Position numbers and translations under genes: made by a program
Shown here: piece by piece, positions 15,763-24,265 of the stretch
Position numbering within the stretch: the first letter of the stretch is position 1
Layout: every line of letters begins with the position of its first letter
NCBI GenBank assembly: GCA_965603365.1
Contig: CBFDCR010000020.1
Location: 1-64,000, forward strand
Reading direction: 5' to 3'
DNA: 64,000 nt
Origin: JAHELQ01 sp965603365
Lineage (GTDB): Bacteria; Acidobacteriota; Aminicenantia; UBA2199
Notes under the pieces: model-generated
What the model saw: only the letters and a program-made list of their open reading frames with translations
What the model was told of the DNA's origin: nothing
The model's database searches: none

Positions 15763-18693
15763 TTATTTGCCAATGCTATTATTCTCCGGTAAGTTTTTGA
15801 GCAGCAGCCCGATTTCTTCATTGGCGTCTTTTAACGCCTGCCTCTCCGTCCAATCTTTGAAGTAGTTACTTTTAACCATGTAAAATTTATTTTCATCGTA
15901 TATTTTCACTTTTTCTTCGTTTACCATCCTGGATGTGAAGCTTTGCTGCAATTGACTTTTTTTTACTATATCTAAAAGCCGGATGTTTTGGGGTGGAATA
16001 TCCCGGATGAAATCTTCTTTATTGACGATTTGAAAACAAACGGCTGCCCCCATGTGAGGCGAAACGGAATAATAGGCATTTAACCGGTAATTTGTGTCCA
16101 GGAAGAGATTAAAATTCTGACGGAATCGATCTACATAATTTTGAATATCTCCCGGTCTGACAACATCCTTCTTTCGTTCGACATTTATTTGATAAAACTC
16201 CCGGATGATCTCCTTTTCAAATTCCAGGAGGCCATATAAATCAAAAACAAGCTCATCAATTTCTTTTTCTAATTCCGAAGCATCTCTTTCGTTTTTTCGA
16301 AACAGTTCAACCTGATTAACTAATGCTATTAGCCTTGAAATACGGATATCAGAGTCACTTATTTCCGGAAAAGGAAACGATTTGAGATCGTAAGTCCTTA
16401 ATGCCTCCCGTTTTATACCGCCATCCCACTGAGCAGAAATTTTGAACAAATAATACCCAGCGAAAGAGGAATTCAATATAGCGAGATATGGTAGATAGTT
16501 TGTGATCTCTTCTGATTTGAAGCAAAGAATATCATTTCTGAAAACCTTTTCTTCATTTGTATATATACATCGAAGCTTAAGCTGGTCTCGTGGGATAGGC
16601 CGATATGCTATCAATATTCTACTACCTCTATATAGGTCTTCCTCTCTACGCCTTCGCAGCCTTTGGTTCCAGTTAAAAGTACCCAATTGCCTTTTAATGT
16701 GATATCTATCGAAATCCTGTGATTTAATTAAAACCCTATCCCAGGCTTCTATTTTAGTCGGTTTCATATTTTGTTTGGCTTCAAATCCTCTACTGCAAGT
16801 AATTTTTAGCGTCCGATTTTGATGGGCGATCTTTTTTATTAATTTGTAGTCATCCATGCTGCCTTTAACAAGAACTCTCCAGATAATATCATCTTCAAGA
16901 AAAGCCGCCTGGCTTATCCGGGTTACATCTTTTTGGCTGAAGTGGATCAGTTGAAATTTCTCGGAAAACCCGGTTAGCTTCGGGGCAACATAGTTGAATG
17001 TGTTGGCCTGGGCTCCTGGGTTACTAAAGACGAGTATGGCGCACGGTTCGGCTGCACCGATTTCGATCTCTTTGCCGGCAATTTTCCCGATGGACCGTTT
17101 CTTGAAAAGGATTTTGTTCAGGCTGGATAATTCGTAGAAATATGACAGGCTGTACTTTTTTAATAACTCTTTTCTAAAGGCTTCTGCCTTTTCGTTCAGG
17201 AAAATAGCGTTTTTTACCACCATAGAAAATATGGTTTCCCCGGCTCCCCAATGTCCGGCTCTCAATAAAAAAGCCTGGCTGCGTTCGTAATCCGATACAT
17301 TTACATATTCAGGCTTCGTACCTGCGCAGCCTTTCGTACCGATTGCCTCTCTCTCTTCGATATTTTCCGGGTCTTCATCAGCCGGTACGGAACCCCAGGG
17401 AGGATTGGCAGCAATGCAATCAAAGGTCTTTCCCTTAAATATTTCATCATCTACCAGTGCATTTCCCCTTACCAGGGTCTTCCCGATTAAGGACGGCAAG
17501 ATGGGATGGGCATGTTTGATTTGATCGCGGATAAATTCCGGGCTTTCGGTTTCCAACAGGACCAGGTAAAGACTGAAAGCCGCTATTTCCAGCGAATGGG
17601 CATCGCGATCGATCCCAAACAGTTGGTTTTCAAGTATTTTTTGCTTTTCTTTAAAATCGGGTTTTTGAGGCAGCGCCTCGATTATCATTTTAAAACTCTC
17701 TACCAGGAAAGCGCCCGAACCACAGGCCGGGTCCAATACGGTTACCCCGGGATTCCTCTTTAGCTTCTCCTTGAGAGTATGAGAAAGCATAAAACCGACA
17801 ATAAAAGACGGTGTATAATAAATCCCCTTCCCCCGCTTCTCTTCGCTTCTAAGAAAAGCCTCATATACGTTACTGATTAATTGTATAGGGATTTTATCAA
17901 AACGGTATGGAAATAATTTGCGCTGCCTGCTTCGATAATCACAACTAAAGAAAATGGCTAATTTTCCCATATATCCAGGTGTTATCGCCGTCTCTCCGAT
18001 TTTATCCTGTTTGAAAATATCTCCGTTTATCTTTTTGATTTCATTAAACGCATTTATTAATTCCCCGGGTTTACCGCTGCGCAAAATGTCCAGCAAATAG
18101 TTTCTCTCGTATATCTCCCTGTCTTCCAGGTACTTTATAAAAAGACATTTGAGTATTAATGAATAGGCAATTTTTTCATTTCCCTCGTGTTCCAGGTCGT
18201 TTCGCAGTGCAATGAGATTGAGTAACAAATCTTTATCAACCTCGTGGGTGGTTTTTTGGTTTTTGCTAACAAAATCAAAAAAGTAAGTAGAGTCAACGGC
18301 ATCCTTAGATATCTCTCTTAGTTTGTCCTTCTCGAAGCCTACCGAATTGACACCGTAGTTAAAGGTCTTGATCTTGATTTTTTTGCTTAAAGGATTTTCT
18401 TCATCGGGCTTTTCCCTGGCATTGATGATGTAACAATTATCATCGGATATGGCCACAAAGGCGTTCACGCTGTTTTGATTCCAATAGTTGGCGTGGGTCT
18501 CAAATATCGACTCTTCTGTCGGGGTATACACATAGTCCAGATCCACCCGGTTGAGTGGCAGATCTGTTATATCCGGGTCACATATATCTATTCGATAGGT
18601 GAAGACATTCTCTTTTTTATTATTATCAAGCAGCTCTTCGGGGTAACCCAACGCCATTAAAAATCTCTCAAACCTATCGGCTGTCGTCATCAA
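15763..18693 (-). CDS. Adenine-specific DNA methylase, type IIG/Eco57I-like
   Basis: A 976-residue DNA methyltransferase. SAM-binding motif I is DPACGSGAF (321-329), preceded by the GIYYTP segment (290-295) typical of N6-adenine enzymes. The catalytic motif IV is NPPW (430-433). Residues 1-290 include a domain that resembles the N-terminal part of type IIG proteins. The C-terminal 450 residues, with ILNSSFAGYYLFKISAQW and DLKSFPFPEI, resemble a TaqI-C/type I specificity region for target recognition. A PD-(D/E)XK-like protein is encoded immediately downstream, so nuclease activity may be on a separate subunit. Together they form a compact restriction-modification cassette, bracketed by a 25-bp direct repeat. 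Its low GC compared with the neighbours suggests transfer. Confidence 0.85.
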   Translation of the reverse strand: MMTTADRFERFLMALGYPEELLDNNKKENVFTYRIDICDPDITDLPLNRVDLDYVYTPTEESIFETHANYWNQNSVNAFVAISDDNCYIINAREKPDEENPLSKKIKIKTFNYGVNSVGFEKDKLREISKDAVDSTYFFDFVSKNQKTTHEVDKDLLLNLIALRNDLEHEGNEKIAYSLILKCLFIKYLEDREIYERNYLLDILRSGKPGELINAFNEIKKINGDIFKQDKIGETAITPGYMGKLAIFFSCDYRSRQRKLFPYRFDKIPIQLISNVYEAFLRSEEKRGKGIYYTPSFIVGFMLSHTLKEKLKRNPGVTVLDPACGSGAFLVESFKMIIEALPQKPDFKEKQKILENQLFGIDRDAHSLEIAAFSLYLVLLETESPEFIRDQIKHAHPILPSLIGKTLVRGNALVDDEIFKGKTFDCIAANPPWGSVPADEDPENIEEREAIGTKGCAGTKPEYVNVSDYERSQAFLLRAGHWGAGETIFSMVVKNAIFLNEKAEAFRKELLKKYSLSYFYELSSLNKILFKKRSIGKIAGKEIEIGAAEPCAILVFSNPGAQANTFNYVAPKLTGFSEKFQLIHFSQKDVTRISQAAFLEDDIIWRVLVKGSMDDYKLIKKIAHQNRTLKITCSRGFEAKQNMKPTKIEAWDRVLIKSQDFDRYHIKRQLGTFNWNQRLRRRREEDLYRGSRILIAYRPIPRDQLKLRCIYTNEEKVFRNDILCFKSEEITNYLPYLAILNSSFAGYYLFKISAQWDGGIKREALRTYDLKSFPFPEISDSDIRISRLIALVNQVELFRKNERDASELEKEIDELVFDLYGLLEFEKEIIREFYQINVERKKDVVRPGDIQNYVDRFRQNFNLFLDTNYRLNAYYSVSPHMGAAVCFQIVNKEDFIRDIPPQNIRLLDIVKKSQLQQSFTSRMVNEEKVKIYDENKFYMVKSNYFKDWTERQALKDANEEIGLLLKNLPENNSIGK

Positions 18694-19128
18694 GTGCTCC
18701 TTTCATAAAGTACCATAAGCACGAGAAAAATTCAAGCAGCAAAGTCAGCCCCCGTACAGTTTTTGACCGCCGAGGTGTGTCAACGGTCTTTTACGCGACG
18801 TCAACGCTCTTTGATGCGATGTAACCTTTCATTCACAGGGCGTTCCCCCCCAACAACACGGCGCCCACGGCCGATTACCCCATGTTTCATCCCCATCCCC
18901 CGGTGCCAACGGCTTACGATCCGGCTCCGCTATCCCCCCACCCTGTACGGCGCATTTTTCATGACCTGGAAGACCATCTGGACAGTGGCGCTGTTTGGCA
19001 GGACTTTCAAAAAACGGAAGGCCCACCGCCTTTTAAGATCAAAATGAATCTTGCTCGGATTTAGAAGTGAGATTTTTGGGGGAAATTTGTATATTATAGT
19101 ATGAAAAAGAAAATTTGGGAGTGTTAAG
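18694..19128. other. Intergenic region with short repeats and no convincing gene
   Basis: No frame here has a plausible start, ribosome site and protein-like composition. It contains the right copy of the 25-bp direct repeat (18741-18765). It also holds two tandem 21-base units beginning GTCAACG (18779-18799 and 18800-18820). The last 60 bases (from 19066) are homologous to 25985-26044 and form the upstream region of the duplicated TIG gene. Confidence 0.6.
18741..18765 (+). repeat. Right copy of the 25-bp direct repeat flanking the R-M cassette
   Basis: Matches 15125-15149 at 21 of 25 positions in direct orientation. It lies 48 bases upstream of the methylase start, outside the operon, and is followed closely by two 21-base tandem units. 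See the left copy for the boundary argument. Confidence 0.55.
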
Positions 19129-20162
19129 ATGATTAATTTTAAAAAAGGAAAAAAGTTTATGGTTTTTGGATTTGTAGTTTTTTTTGTTTTTCCCCTGCTG
19201 GACCACAGCCAACCGGGCCCCCACAGTAAGGCCAAAACGGATCTGGTGGTGAAAATGATCTGTAGAGATTTCAATTTCACGGCAATTAAATCTACGGGCG
19301 TTGTCAAAGGGAGAGTCATCAACCAGGGAAAAGTGGATGCCCAAAATTTTATGGTTTATTTGCTGCTGTATCCCTCCAGCACAAAACCGGTGGGACCGGA
19401 CCTCCGGGGGTTGTTGTCCCCGAAATATCCGGTTCTAAAGAAGCGGCGAGTGGTTCTGCTGAAGGCCGGGCAATCGTTGACGCTCAATTTCACCGGGTTT
19501 GAGGTTCCGGCGCATCTTGCCTGCGGGGAGTACTCGCTTTTAATGGTGGCGGACCCCGAAGACCGGGTGGCCGAAAGGGATAAGAGTAACAATGTGGCCT
19601 CCTGTCCCTACTATATGATGGCCTTCATCACCGATGTGCGGGAGGCCCCCACCGGCGAGTCTTTCGGTGGTGAACTCTTCCCCGAGGTTGCCATAATCGG
19701 CAGTCCCTTCGGCAGCACCAAGGAAAACAAGAAGGTTCGCTTCGGTTCCCTGACGCTGGATATCTACCCGGCCCACTGGACCAATACCCGGTTGTTTTTT
19801 ACCCTCAATCACTACCAGGAGTGCGGGCGCTACATGGTCTACCTGGTGGTGGGGAATCAGCCCATCTCCAACAAGGTGAGTTTCTTGTTAAGATCCTGGA
19901 TCGCGGAGATTTCACCCATACACGGCGCTTCGCCGGGGCAGCAGGTCACCGTTAAGGGCCGCAATTTTGGTCATACCATAGGCACCAAGAAGGTGAGGTT
20001 TGGCACGGCCGAGGCTGCCGTGGTCTCCTGGTCCGCCACCACCATTGTCGTCACCGTCCCCTCCCTGTCGCCCGGCACCTACCCGGTCAATATCGAGAAG
20101 GACGGCGAGGACGCCTGCTCCGGACTCGACTACCCCGTTCTTTGACAGGATATAAGGCGAGG
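19066..20162 (+). repeat. Duplicated block, copy 1 left part (TIG gene intact)
   Basis: From AGTGAGATTTTTGGGG at 19066 to AAGGCGAGG at 20154-20162, this stretch is homologous to 25985-26406, which has lost the middle of the gene. Homology resumes on the far side of a 2-kb insertion at 22153 and continues to about 22393. The block as a whole is a TIG-protein gene facing an RNA-ligase gene. Confidence 0.85.
19129..20145 (+). CDS. Secreted CARDB and IPT/TIG domain protein
   Basis: A 338-residue exported protein with an N-terminal signal segment (about residues 8-27). Residues about 38-165 look like a CARDB beta-sandwich: KSTGVVKGRVINQGKVDAQNFMVYLLL and later VADPEDRVAERDKSNNVA. The C-terminal 80 residues form an IPT/TIG immunoglobulin-like domain (SPIHGASPGQQVTVKGRNFG and ending SPGTYPVNIEKDG), and a second degenerate TIG-like unit may precede it. 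Such proteins bind surfaces or polysaccharides, but no ligand can be inferred. The start is supported by GGAG eight bases upstream and by conservation of the same start region in the broken paralogue at 26045. Confidence 0.8.
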   Translation: MINFKKGKKFMVFGFVVFFVFPLLDHSQPGPHSKAKTDLVVKMICRDFNFTAIKSTGVVKGRVINQGKVDAQNFMVYLLLYPSSTKPVGPDLRGLLSPKYPVLKKRRVVLLKAGQSLTLNFTGFEVPAHLACGEYSLLMVADPEDRVAERDKSNNVASCPYYMMAFITDVREAPTGESFGGELFPEVAIIGSPFGSTKENKKVRFGSLTLDIYPAHWTNTRLFFTLNHYQECGRYMVYLVVGNQPISNKVSFLLRSWIAEISPIHGASPGQQVTVKGRNFGHTIGTKKVRFGTAEAAVVSWSATTIVVTVPSLSPGTYPVNIEKDGEDACSGLDYPVL

Positions 20163-20491
20163 AGGACTTTTGTATTCCCTGTTGTTTCAAAACGCTACAA
20201 CCTCGAAACGAAATAAATAACAGGGAGGTTAAACGTTTAGAACCTTATATTCCAGTTAGATAGATTTTTATTGTCACAAAATGGGACATATTTAAAAACC
20301 GCCAAAACATAGTTTTTAAGAGGGTATCGGGGAAAAACGCTGATAAAGAGGGAGTGAACTGTATCATAACGATTCATATCTTGAATGATGGTAAATGAAG
20401 GTAATTACCCGAAAAGCCCATGGAAAGGTGTTTTTGAAGTCAAAGTTCATGTTGGCAACAATTTTGCCCTTACCCTTGAAGGAGGTTAAAA
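20163..20491 (+). other. Untranslated leader region of the peptide cassette
   Basis: This roughly 330-base stretch has no supported gene. A short frame at 20395 overlaps the peptide gene out of phase and lacks a ribosome site. The region is AT-rich and presumably contains the promoter and a long leader for the peptide transcript. I see no confident -35/-10 pair. Confidence 0.4.
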
Positions 20492-20680
20492 ATGAAAAAA
20501 AGAGTTGTACTTTTAAGTTTAAGTGTAATCGCGTTGATCGCAGTGATCATTTTAATCGTACTGCCGGCAGATCTTAACGCAGGAGTGTGGGGTCACTGGC
20601 TTTATGATGAACAGGGCAACCATAAGGGTTGTGAATCCCCTGGGTCTGATTGTACGTGGAATCCACAAGAAGTGATGTGA
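20492..20680 (+). CDS. Small secreted two-cysteine peptide precursor
   Basis: This 62-residue protein starts with an ideal AAGGAGG site seven bases before its ATG. Residues 1-4 are basic and 5-25 strongly hydrophobic, so it is a signal peptide or single anchor. The predicted mature part of about 32 residues (from near A30) is rich in Trp, Gly and Asp and has two cysteines, C47 and C54 (Cx6C), suited to one disulfide. The architecture resembles NVEALA-type peptides of Bacteroidota, which occur beside propeller lipoproteins, but the NVEALA motif itself is absent. It is followed directly by a strong terminator and then by two lipoprotein genes. The function is unknown; a secreted signal or bacteriocin-like product is only one possibility. 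Confidence 0.75.
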   Translation: MKKRVVLLSLSVIALIAVIILIVLPADLNAGVWGHWLYDEQGNHKGCESPGSDCTWNPQEVM

Positions 20681-20693
20681 GGATATTCCCGTC

Positions 20694-20724
20694 AAAAGGG
20701 GGGCGAAAGTCCCCCCTTTTTTTT
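20694..20724 (+). terminator. Rho-independent terminator inside the peptide operon
   Basis: A ten-base-pair stem (AAAAGGGGGG pairing with CCCCCCTTTT) closes a seven-base loop and is followed by an unbroken eight-T run. It lies 13 bases after the peptide stop. The next gene's AAGGAGG site starts on the base after the T run, so no room remains for another promoter. Downstream genes must depend on read-through, which would give much more peptide mRNA than lipoprotein mRNA. Confidence 0.9.
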
Positions 20725-20737
20725 AAGGAGGTAATCG

Positions 20738-21745
20738 ATGCGAAGTACAATGACCGCACTCTTGCTCTGTATAAGCCTGGTGGTGTTTTCAATATCATGT
20801 TCTAAGAAATCCGAAAGAGTAATAGACTATAAAGAGTTAACGATAAAAAAACTAAGTGTTGATTATGTTTCCCGGGATATTCCTTTTGCCGGAGTTGTGA
20901 AAAGAGACCGGCATAATATTTTCTTAAGAGCCCGGAACGTTTGGCATATCGATTTAAAGGAGAAGACAGAAAAAATCATCTTCAAAGATGGCGTTGGCCC
21001 TGATGAAATATTAAAACCGTTAAAGATTGGATTCTGGAAGAATGATTGCTATATCAATTCTTCCTATCCCCTAAACTATATATATAAATTTAACCCTACC
21101 TCTCAAACAGAAAAGTTGGAGAGGTTCAATATTGATAAGTTTTGCTATTTCGACGACTTTGAGTTCATTTCAGAAAACTTAATTGCCATGGCCAATGTTT
21201 ATTGGAAAGATGGGCTGCTGAGAATATATGATACCGATAAAGGCACTGTAAAAGAGATCGGAAAACCTCATCTTGTCGAGACGATGATGAAATTTAATGT
21301 CAGTGCGGCTTCCTTGTGCATTTATGATGGTATGATCTATTTAGTAGAAAGTATCACACCGGAGATAAGAGTTGTATCAGTGGCTGATTTAAAGAGCGTT
21401 AATTCAATTCGTCTGTCCCCCCCTTTTTATGTCCCTTTGCCGCCAAAGTATAATGTGAAGAAATATGATTTAAAAAACCACAGAAAATGGATGGCAAGCT
21501 GGACTTCGATATCGAATATTATGGTAAATAACGGCTGGCTGCTAATCAGCTATAAATGGGGATATAATTGGGGTTACGCCTATGAATTAATTAATTTACA
21601 AAATACCTGGGAGCGATATTATATCAAGAGATGCAGTAACCATATATACAGTTTTGAAATTGAGGGTAATAGGGTTACATTTGATCTTGTTGAAGAGACG
21701 GATCAAGGAGATTTAAAATGGCAAAAAGCAGAAACGTTTATTTAA
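20738..21745 (+). CDS. Lipoprotein, probable 6-bladed beta-propeller type
   Basis: A 335-residue lipoprotein: the signal ends in FSISC with lipidated C21. The rest has a repeating beta-strand pattern with aromatic turns (NIFLRARNVWHIDL, DCYINSSYPLNYIYKF, LIAMANVYWKDGLLRIYD, WLLISYKWGYNWGY), consistent with the TolB-like or 6-bladed propeller lipoproteins that are common in Bacteroidota. I did not see catalytic residues. The ATG follows AAGGAGG next to the terminator, and the 3' end overlaps the next gene by 28 bases, so the two are translationally coupled. It probably acts at the periplasmic face or outer membrane with the peptide and the CxxC lipoprotein. The fold call is tentative. Confidence 0.6.
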   Translation: MRSTMTALLLCISLVVFSISCSKKSERVIDYKELTIKKLSVDYVSRDIPFAGVVKRDRHNIFLRARNVWHIDLKEKTEKIIFKDGVGPDEILKPLKIGFWKNDCYINSSYPLNYIYKFNPTSQTEKLERFNIDKFCYFDDFEFISENLIAMANVYWKDGLLRIYDTDKGTVKEIGKPHLVETMMKFNVSAASLCIYDGMIYLVESITPEIRVVSVADLKSVNSIRLSPPFYVPLPPKYNVKKYDLKNHRKWMASWTSISNIMVNNGWLLISYKWGYNWGYAYELINLQNTWERYYIKRCSNHIYSFEIEGNRVTFDLVEETDQGDLKWQKAETFI

Positions 21746-22146
21746 TGATTATCATTTTAGCAGTGATTGTCTCCTGCTCATCAAAGCAAAGCACTTATTT
21801 TGACGATGACAATTTCCATTTTGCATTGTATGTTGATCCCACCTCAGACTGTGTTGATTGCACCTTAAAAGCTTTGAAGGCCCTGAGTAATTCTATAGGC
21901 AAGGACGATCCGATTCATATCTTTATTAAAAGAGATGATGATGCAGAGAGTTTTATCGCATTTTTGAAGAGTGAATTTCCATCCAAAGAGATCAAACGTT
22001 TTGACCATGATCTCAAAGTCCCCCATCCGTCGATTGTCATGATAAAAAAGGGGTCGGTTTATATGTATGTTTTTATTCTAAACGACCCCTTTTTGTTTGA
22101 TCAATTCGTAAACCAATGCCTTCAGCTCTTTTCAAATTTTAAATAA
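21718..22146 (+). CDS. Small lipoprotein with a thioredoxin-like CxxC motif
   Basis: A 142-residue lipoprotein (signal ending VIVSC, lipidated C20). The mature part starts a beta-strand FHFALYVDP followed by a CVDC motif (C45, C48) at the head of a helix. This is the position of the redox-active dithiol in thioredoxin folds. A later HPSIVMIKKG segment resembles the strand containing the cis-proline of thioredoxins. It may reduce, oxidise or isomerise the disulfide of the two-cysteine peptide encoded upstream, but this is inference. AAGGAG lies seven bases before the ATG, inside the end of the propeller gene. Confidence 0.65.
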   Translation: MAKSRNVYLMIIILAVIVSCSSKQSTYFDDDNFHFALYVDPTSDCVDCTLKALKALSNSIGKDDPIHIFIKRDDDAESFIAFLKSEFPSKEIKRFDHDLKVPHPSIVMIKKGSVYMYVFILNDPFLFDQFVNQCLQLFSNFK

Positions 22147-22156
22147 TTAACAGGGG

Positions 22157-22393
22157 TTAGTCGAATTTGTCCTGGTCTTCGATTTCGTCGCGGCCGGCCT
22201 TGTCGTAGTCGTAGATCTCGATCTTGTCTGAGTAGTACCAGTCGAACATGTCGCGCCGCAGCTTGGCCATCCAGGTCTTGCCCTTCATGATCTGCAGGGG
22301 GTCGATGACGTTGAGCCGGCTCTGCACCGCCACCAACCTTCCCCCTTTGGCAAGGAGTTTCACATTGGTACCGTCCAATTTTTCTACCTTTTC
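22157..22393 (-). pseudogene. RNA ligase remnant with 5' truncation and internal deletion
   Basis: This stretch is nearly identical to parts of the intact ligase at 26409-27170. It lacks about the first 65 residues of that protein. It has also lost exactly 111 codons, between two GKT codon triplets (residues 102-104 and 213-215 of the 253-residue ligase). At DNA level both deletion ends contain AGGTCTTGCCCT, so recombination between short direct repeats is the likely cause. The nucleotidyl lysine motif KLDG and the terminal KLRR survive, but motifs III and IV are gone. A 79-residue frame stays open, yet it cannot be an active ligase. Confidence 0.88.
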
Positions 22394-22548
22394 CACGTTT
22401 CAAGGCACCAACCCTCTCGGCCTTTAAACCCCCGGGCTCTTGGGCGTGCACTCCACGCTTTACGATTGTCCCCCATTTTTCATCCCGAAACTGTCCATTT
22501 CCGGACAAAATTTCTCCGATGCCAGACAAAATCTTTCTAATAAAAAAG

Positions 22549-24240
22549 TTAGTTACTTGAATTGTGGATGAATTGTATCAATTGGTTGATTTTTTCGTTT
22601 AAGTCGAGAATGGAATAATCTGGAGTTTTTTTTGTCACTGTCACTTCTTTTGCTACCCGGACTTTATCGATAGAATTCCCAGATTTTAATTTTGTGCGTT
22701 GGCTGTATTGGCCTTCTTTGAATTCTATTTCTATTTTTGGATGTATTTTTTGTGCTGCTTCTTTATAAACATCGAGGGGAATGTAGTTTTCGATCTCCCG
22801 GCCCTGTGTCACCCAGGCAAAGCGTTCTTTTTCTTTAAATTCCTCTTCTTTTTCAAATTCCTCTAAAATACGGTTTTTGGTGGCGTTTAGATTATCTTGA
22901 GACGAATCTTTATCACTATCCATAACAATAGCGGATTTTTGATTTAGCCGACATAACTGGATAAATTTTTCTGATTCCGGGTTGTCCAGCGTAAGATGAC
23001 TCAGCAGTCGTCCGCCGTAAAACATGATACTGTAATGGATTCCCTCTTTTAACTCCTGATCTTTGCCCTCTATCCAGTGATTGATATAGATTCGGTCAGA
23101 GGGGCCTTCGACCCAGATAACGCAATTGGCCTGGAGTATATCACTTGCTTTGTAGCCCAGGTCTTTTAAAATTTCCAGTTTTTCTTTATCGGCTTTGACC
23201 AGTTTGCAGGTAGTCTGCCCGTCAACCAACTGACAATGATATATATTAACACCGTCCATATCAAAGAACGCATTCGAATGGGTTGAAATGAGATATTGAT
23301 TGTTGGTGTTCTCTTTTATGTATTGGACGAATTTTTTCTGCAACTCTGGATGTAAGTGAATCTCCGGTTCCTCGATACAAAACACCACATCTTCTTCAAT
23401 CGTTACTGCCGCCGCCAGGATGATGAGTTCATGAATCCCCGTTCCAAAAGAATCCAATGGTAGAAGCGGCCCGTTCAGTTTCACATTAATGACATCTTCA
23501 CCAGCAGGTATCTCGAGATATGCGTCTTTCTCTCCCAGCAGGTCCCGGAGGAAATTGTTTAGTCTCTCAAATTTGCTTTTACTTTTATCGTAGACAGACA
23601 GAATAGGATTTTGTAGATTCTTTAATTCATTGATTAAACCTCTTCCGCTTAAATTAGATTCGTCCTTTATTTCTTCTGCTGTGATCTGCCTAAAGACTTC
23701 AATAGTTTTTACTTTAAAAAATGGAGTATTATAAATTTTATCATAGCGATGAATTGTATCAACTAGATTTTTTAACTTTTTTTCAGTTTCCATTTGATTA
23801 TATATTCGGTGAATTTCGTCCTGTAATTTCTCTTTTGAGGGGTAGAATCTGAAGTTTTCATTCTGTGTGTCCGTATAGTATTCAGGCCAGATTGAATCAC
23901 TATATTCTGAGCTATTTTCTATAAGCTTTGGCAACACGGATGTAATTTTAGAATAAATGTCACCTGTAATTGGAGAATCCTTTTTAATCTGTAAAGCATA
24001 GCCAATTTCTTGATTCGGAAAATTTTTGTTAAAATCTAAATCTTTTTTGAATTCTCTATATTGCTCATTTGCGAGCATTCTTTTCCTAATCTTAGGTAAA
24101 TTTTTAATGAATTTTAAAATATTGGATTTGCCTGAATTGTTTTTGCCGATGAATATATTGATCTTACTTAGATTTTCTATTCGGCACATTTGGGGGCCAA
24201 AACTTCTATATCCGGCGATGCCAAATCCATCCAGTTTCAT
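22549..24240 (-). CDS. OLD-family nuclease (AAA ATPase plus TOPRIM)
   Basis: A 563-residue overcoming-lysogenization-defect protein. The ABC-type ATPase has Walker A GKNNSGKSN (32-40), a degenerate signature around DSFGTGIHELI (262-272), Walker B VVFCIEEPEIHLHP (284-297) and the H-loop STHSN (318-322). The C-terminal TOPRIM nuclease begins VIWVEGPSD (E377) and has the acidic VMDSDKD (D440, D442, D444). All metal ligands appear present. No UvrD/GajB helicase lies nearby, so this is not a Gabija pair. It is the third gene of a tight operon behind an XRE-ImmA protein and a PIN toxin, suggesting an abortive-infection or anti-phage role. GAGGTATGG-like context precedes the ATG. Confidence 0.85.
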   Translation of the reverse strand: MKLDGFGIAGYRSFGPQMCRIENLSKINIFIGKNNSGKSNILKFIKNLPKIRKRMLANEQYREFKKDLDFNKNFPNQEIGYALQIKKDSPITGDIYSKITSVLPKLIENSSEYSDSIWPEYYTDTQNENFRFYPSKEKLQDEIHRIYNQMETEKKLKNLVDTIHRYDKIYNTPFFKVKTIEVFRQITAEEIKDESNLSGRGLINELKNLQNPILSVYDKSKSKFERLNNFLRDLLGEKDAYLEIPAGEDVINVKLNGPLLPLDSFGTGIHELIILAAAVTIEEDVVFCIEEPEIHLHPELQKKFVQYIKENTNNQYLISTHSNAFFDMDGVNIYHCQLVDGQTTCKLVKADKEKLEILKDLGYKASDILQANCVIWVEGPSDRIYINHWIEGKDQELKEGIHYSIMFYGGRLLSHLTLDNPESEKFIQLCRLNQKSAIVMDSDKDSSQDNLNATKNRILEEFEKEEEFKEKERFAWVTQGREIENYIPLDVYKEAAQKIHPKIEIEFKEGQYSQRTKLKSGNSIDKVRVAKEVTVTKKTPDYSILDLNEKINQLIQFIHNSSN

Positions 24241-24265
24241 CCATACCTCCTCATAGAGTATAAAC

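Larger units (their letters stand above)
20163..22152 (+). mobile_element. About 2-kb cassette inserted in (or lost from) a duplicated block
   Basis: In the second copy of the block the TIG stop is followed by AAGGCGAGG and directly by GGTTAGTCGAA of the ligase 3' end (26398-26415). In this copy the same two flanks are separated by about 1990 bases holding a peptide gene and two lipoprotein genes. The junctions share only G/A-rich bases, with no transposase or obvious terminal inverted repeats. It is either a clean insertion here or a precise deletion there; the comparison alone cannot tell which. Confidence 0.6.

Noticed and set aside
22122..22529. 135-codon minus frame over the ligase remnant
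   Set aside because: It is an Arg-rich shadow in another frame of the ligase fragment, which is clearly homologous to the intact gene.
22549..24240. Gabija GajA
   Set aside because: The ATPase-TOPRIM protein would fit, but no UvrD-like GajB helicase lies on either side; the neighbours are a PIN toxin and an XRE-ImmA protein.
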